From Eupeodes corollae (taxonomy: Eukaryota > Arthropoda > Insecta > Diptera > Syrphidae), in the NCBI RefSeq assembly GCF_945859685.1, contig NC_079147.1, positions 10,519,289 through 10,583,288 of the forward strand: a stretch of DNA of 64,000 bases, in the 5' to 3' direction. A program made the position numbers and the translations under genes. The number at the start of each line of letters is the position of its first letter. Position 1 is the first letter of the stretch. Shown in pieces: positions 59,651 to 64,000 of the stretch. Below the pieces are notes generated by a model, which saw nothing but the letters and a program-made list of their open reading frames with translations, made no database searches and was not told the DNA's origin.

Positions 59651-60304
59651 TTTTGAATAGGTATTTTCCTATCATTTATTCGTTCTCATTTCTAAAATGA
59701 CTTCAAGTTTGAAATTATTTTCAAAAAAATTTGTTAGTCAAAATTATGTATTTCAAAGTTATATAAACAAAGAGTACTCTGGTTTAAATTCTCTATTAAA
59801 AAATGATGCGAATTAAGGAATTTTTTGTTTTTAACTAAAAGGTTGCTATTTTGTAGGCTTTAAGTTACTTTTATCAGTGAATGTATCAATATTTTGAATC
59901 CTTGGTATTCTTATCGATTGTTAAGTATTCATAACTTTGTATATATCTTTTTTTTATTAATTCTGATTTCCAGAAAGAATTATAAATTACAAATGTTTTA
60001 AAGATACAGTTTTTTAGTATACTAAAGCTTTTTTAAATACAAATTTAAAATATCCAAAATTGTGACCAACATTAAAATACAGAATTTTGATCATAAAGAA
60101 ATCTGATTGTTCTTCAAGTGGTCCTATATTATTTTGACAAGCTCATATTGTAAATCCTTATGAACCAAGTTCACAGTGCCGCACTCACATATATCTCTTG
60201 AGTACTGAACATTTTTTTATTTAAACCGTAAATAGCTTCGTCATGGAGTGACAAAGTTAATATAAAAACTCACAAATGTTTCTATTATTTTGGCTATAGC
60301 TGTA

Positions 60305-63300
60305 TACAAATAATAAGGCCTGGTCTGAGCATGAGTATAGGAGGTGTGTGTGAGGAGCATGGGGAAAAGTTGTATGGTATATGGAGAATTTATTTTTCTC
60401 TTCCCCCACATTTTTTGTTGTTGTTGTTTTATTTACGATTATGGCAAAAAAGAGAAAGAGAGTGAGGTACTAGTGTTATGCTGCTGCTGCTGGGGCAGCT
60501 GTTGAAGGTCTTTTCAAACCATTTCCATCCCCCTTTCCCTCGTCCTCTATACTATGCCTTACCTCCCACAAGCTTGATATTTTTACCTCTCTTTTAACGT
60601 TCTTAAGTCAACCGTGCGTGCAGTACAATTATATGAGATACTATCATACTATTATTCTATCTATTAGATACTTCTCTACCTACCAACCTACACACCGTCG
60701 CGTCGTCGTCCGTCTTCAACTACGACCTATACTAGAAGTGAGATAATGAGGTGATGCATACAATAATTTTGAATTTTTCCAGATACCTGAACTTTGCACC
60801 TGGTAATGTTGCAAAACAACAACATTACCACCACACTCTAGCACCCAGCACAACTACCATCATCAACATTAGCAACAACAATACAAACAAAAAAAAACAA
60901 AAAGGGGTTACATATATGCAAGTTGTGTGTAGCCTCTTCTATCAATGGTTTTAGGGTTGCCATAACCTCATCTAACCCATTAGCCCAATTTGACAATAAT
61001 TGTAGCCCAAAATAGCTCAATTTTAATTTAAAAAAATAAATCTAGAAGCTTGGTCTTAGAACTTATTTTACCCCTTGATAGAAATAAAATAATAGAAAAT
61101 AATATACATTTCCTGTTAAAATCATTTATGTATTTGTGCGAAGAAAAATATGGCCCAATATACAAAATTTGGGCTACTTATAGCACAATTACGACAATCT
61201 GGTAAGCCTGAATGGTTCATGGTTCTTTGGGGTTCTTCTACCATACCATACCATAAATATAGATAGTAAGGAGAGCGCTGTTGAGCCTCCCCGGTTGCAA
61301 TTCACATTTACACCTCTCCCCCCCAATTCCACCCCAACACCATTTAAAGGTATACCTACTGCTACTATACTCAAAATTGAAAAAGAGACTAGTATGAGAG
61401 GTATGAGAGAAAGAGAGACCTGAAAGTGGGTTTTGTATTTGGGGGTTGAGGGTTGGTTTTCATAAATACCCCATAGACTATAGCTCGACTCGAAAATATA
61501 AAAAGAAGGTGGAAAAAGGAAGAAGGCTGTTTTGCATTCAAGGTTATTTGTGGCTGGATAAATTGACCTAAATATTTCGCTCAACGACCTAACCGTCAGG
61601 GTTATTTCTATATATTTGACACTCGTAGTCTCATGGCAGGTACGAGTAAATATGTAAAAGTAGTTCTTCTATTGATCAGCAGCAAGACGTAATATATTAT
61701 GTGTGTTACTTTTTTACCTACATTTTATACTAAAGGACGAGTAGATAGTGGTTTTTTGCACCTATAAAAGAGACTCACTATATGTATTTTATATTAAATT
61801 GAATTTAAGCAGAGCACGGTTATACCTACATAACTACCCCTACCTAAAGCTATACATGGTTCTGGTTTTGGTATTAAGGACCTACTTCCATTTTGATTTT
61901 TTTTTTATATTTAATATTCTGGAAACAAAAATTTCAAGCCTGACCTTAGACTGGATAAAAATTGTACACAGAGAAATTTTGCAAAGGGCGAGAACCGAGC
62001 AACGAACAACGAACAACGAGCTTGTAGCAGAAGCAGGGACTAGCAAGGACTTTTACTTTACTATAAAACTACACTATGTTGATGATGGTTGTTGATGGTA
62101 TATAAATGCTCTTTTCTTTTTTCGTCCTGTGATATTTGTTGCCTTGAATTTTCGGAAAAGACTATAATGTTTATATACATATGTATGTACATAGTAGAGA
62201 AATACTCAACTTGTATATATACATAAATAAATGGTAGATAGTCAGTGAAGAGTCTCAATTCTTAGTTATTCACTTGAATGAGAGATAAGGAATTTCACCC
62301 TTCACCCTTTAGAAAGAAGAGTAAGAGAGTAGTGCGAGGGTTGCGCCAGAATATGGTTGTTAATGGAAAGGGAGTCCTTGAAAGAAGTAAAACTCTGAAC
62401 TGAACAAAAATATTGAGATAATTTCTGTATGTTTTGAATGAAGAGACACTTTTTTATTTTTCGTCCTGATGAAGGCGATGTGTGTTAAAGAAATCCGAAA
62501 ATAATTCAAAAATAATCCAATATATCTGTTAATGGGTCATACAGTCTCGCATAGTGTGTGTTTTTTTTTTTTTAAATATAAGTTTTTGTACATATTTTTT
62601 TCTAAAGGGGAGCGAAAAGGATATGAGAGACAGGAAATACCAACAAAACAATATAGCCCGCTGAAGGATTTTTGGGGGTGGAAAGCTATGGAGTGACATT
62701 AAAATGGATTATATGAAGGTTGAAGTTTATTTTTTTTCATCAAGTTCTAGGATTGCGGAATTAGTAGGGTTGGGCTCTGATGTCAAACGGATTAAGAGAC
62801 ACTTATCTGCCTTGATGTCTCCTTGCAGAAATATTATATTATTTTACATCAAGAAATGGGCTTAATGTTTTTACTTGTTTATATTTTTGTGTTTCTAGTT
62901 GTTGTTGTTTTGGTTAGTTAAGCTTTTTATGTGAAGATTTAAGGATGAGAGAAAAAGGCATTTACGGAGCAGTATAATGTTAAGGTTTTTGAAGATGCCC
63001 CCAAAGAGACTTCTTTTGGGTTGTTTTTATATATTTATATTGATGAGGAAGCTAAAAGACCTGATATTGTTATAGTCAAAAACAATGATGGTATTTGAAC
63101 AGAGTGTGGTTATTTTGCTTTTGTCTTATATAGGTTGGTAAATATAATGAAATATATCAATTCTTGTTTGTTTTTTGAGTGCCATAGAATGGAGATGACA
63201 GCAATTAACTTTGGTGTATGTATATTTATATATTTAAGTATCTATTTTTTGAACAATACTAATGGTTTTTGTTTATATGTTAAGGAGTACTAAGGTATAC

Positions 63301-63931
63301 TATCTTATGGGTTTCTTTTATATTTTGAGTGAAATTGATTGGAAAAGAGCTATTAATTAGATGCATTCACAGCTACGTATGTATACAAACCATGCAGAAA
63401 TTTAATTAAGACATTGAAGTTATAGTATATTAGGAACTTCTTTAGTTTTTTTTTCTTGTTGTTTTAATGAACAGATATTCCTAGATAACATTAATAAAAG
63501 TCTAACTTGCCTTTTTGGCCAAAATCAAATAAACTAATTAACGGCAAATACGTTTTATGTATAATTTAAGGGCTGTATTTATTCAATGATTTCGTAAGTA
63601 TTGAGAGATAAAAACAATTTCAAATTGAAGTAAATGGAGAAATTGAACAATGAAAACAAATTACCAAAATTATTTAGACTTGATTAGGATGATAGGGATT
63701 CTTACTGTCTACTGAAATATGGCAATAAAACTTGAGTTTGATTTATTTATCCTTTGTTTTGTAAAAATTATGATACTTTTTTGTACAGGACTGAGGTAGA
63801 TTCATTAATATTCAGGAATTTTTTTTAAAGAAAGCAGAATATTTTGGATGTAGAGTCTCAAACTCTGTTTTTGAATCAACTTTATTCCTTATCTTAATCT
63901 TAATATTTAAGCTTTAACTAATTTAAATATT
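60305..63931 (+). other. GPCR intron 1 continuing, no exon recognised
   Basis: AT-rich intron with purine/pyrimidine runs, ACCATACCATACCATA near 61240 and long T-runs. I looked for receptor TM3-TM7 segments and found none. The next exon is presumably beyond 64000. Confidence 0.45.
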
Positions 63932-64000
63932 TAGTTACTTACTTAAGGTGGCGCTACAGTCCGGGGCTCACCTGAGCCTCAACCAACATGCGTCTCCAGC
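63932..64000 (-). mobile_element. RTE-like LINE 3' end, cut by the window edge
   Basis: TTACTTACTTAAGGTGGCGC, then TACAGTCCGGGGCTCACCTG, then AGCCTCAACCAACATGCGTC is the 3' tail of the family in reverse orientation. Confidence 0.85.

Larger units (their letters stand above)
55860..60302 (+). mobile_element. Tc1-type DNA transposon with TIRs, invaded by other elements
   Basis: The left end CAGCTATGGCCAAAATAATA and inverted right end CAGCTATAGCCAAAATAATA differ at one position, and TA flanks both (55858-55859; 60303-60304), as for Tc1/mariner elements. Between 56380 and 56830 a broken plus-strand frame reads KKLYISENRKERLRFPNEHI, then SSWNRV, and later an ESKFGLKG-like stretch and HIRAIVNYGGWVVKVRGCIA, matching Tc1 transposases around the DESKF and GGGSVMVWGC motifs. 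An RTE-like copy (57712-59345), a SINE piece and a mariner-type remnant lie within, explaining the 4.4 kb length. Confidence 0.75.

Overview
This is an AT-rich nuclear segment from a fly, most likely a higher (brachyceran) dipteran other than Drosophila. The grounds are three spliced genes with short GT-AG introns, fly-type protein sequences, and a dense, decayed transposon load. I could not fix the family. No bacterial, organellar or CRISPR features are present.

Layout. Positions 196-9693 (+) hold the complete pyruvate dehydrogenase E1-beta gene (Pdhb): five exons with an 8.2 kb first intron full of transposon debris. Convergent to it, 12711-26197 (-) holds a complete ATR-type checkpoint kinase gene (mei-41): seven exons, about 2543 residues. 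Farther upstream, at 32043-34608 (-), lies a second, diverged but fully open copy of mei-41 exons 1-2. Its exon positions, intron phase and terminal splice donor match the first copy. The shared 3' part of the kinase (exons 3-7) could therefore be joined to either of two N-terminal halves. This is the most notable feature of the window. At 53962-54676 (+) is the first coding exon of a neuropeptide GPCR, best match the SIFamide receptor; its remaining exons lie beyond the window.

The rest is mobile DNA. At least eight fragments of one RTE-like LINE are present, most on the minus strand. There is also an RNase H-bearing LINE of the I/R1/LOA group, jockey-like pieces, and a tRNA-derived SINE family whose 3' tail matches the LINE tail. 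A repeat family with hairpin ends and an internal array of about 173 bp monomers occurs several times between 39 and 52.5 kb. DNA transposons include a Tc1-type element with terminal inverted repeats that has been invaded by an RTE copy, a Harbinger-like element, a hAT-like MITE, a Helitron helicase remnant and a mariner-type remnant.

The two complete genes are unrelated in function (mitochondrial acetyl-CoA production; DNA damage and replication checkpoint). The GPCR is neural. Nothing suggests they act together. All exon joins were read by eye from splice signals, reading frame and family resemblance, and identities between copies are visual estimates.
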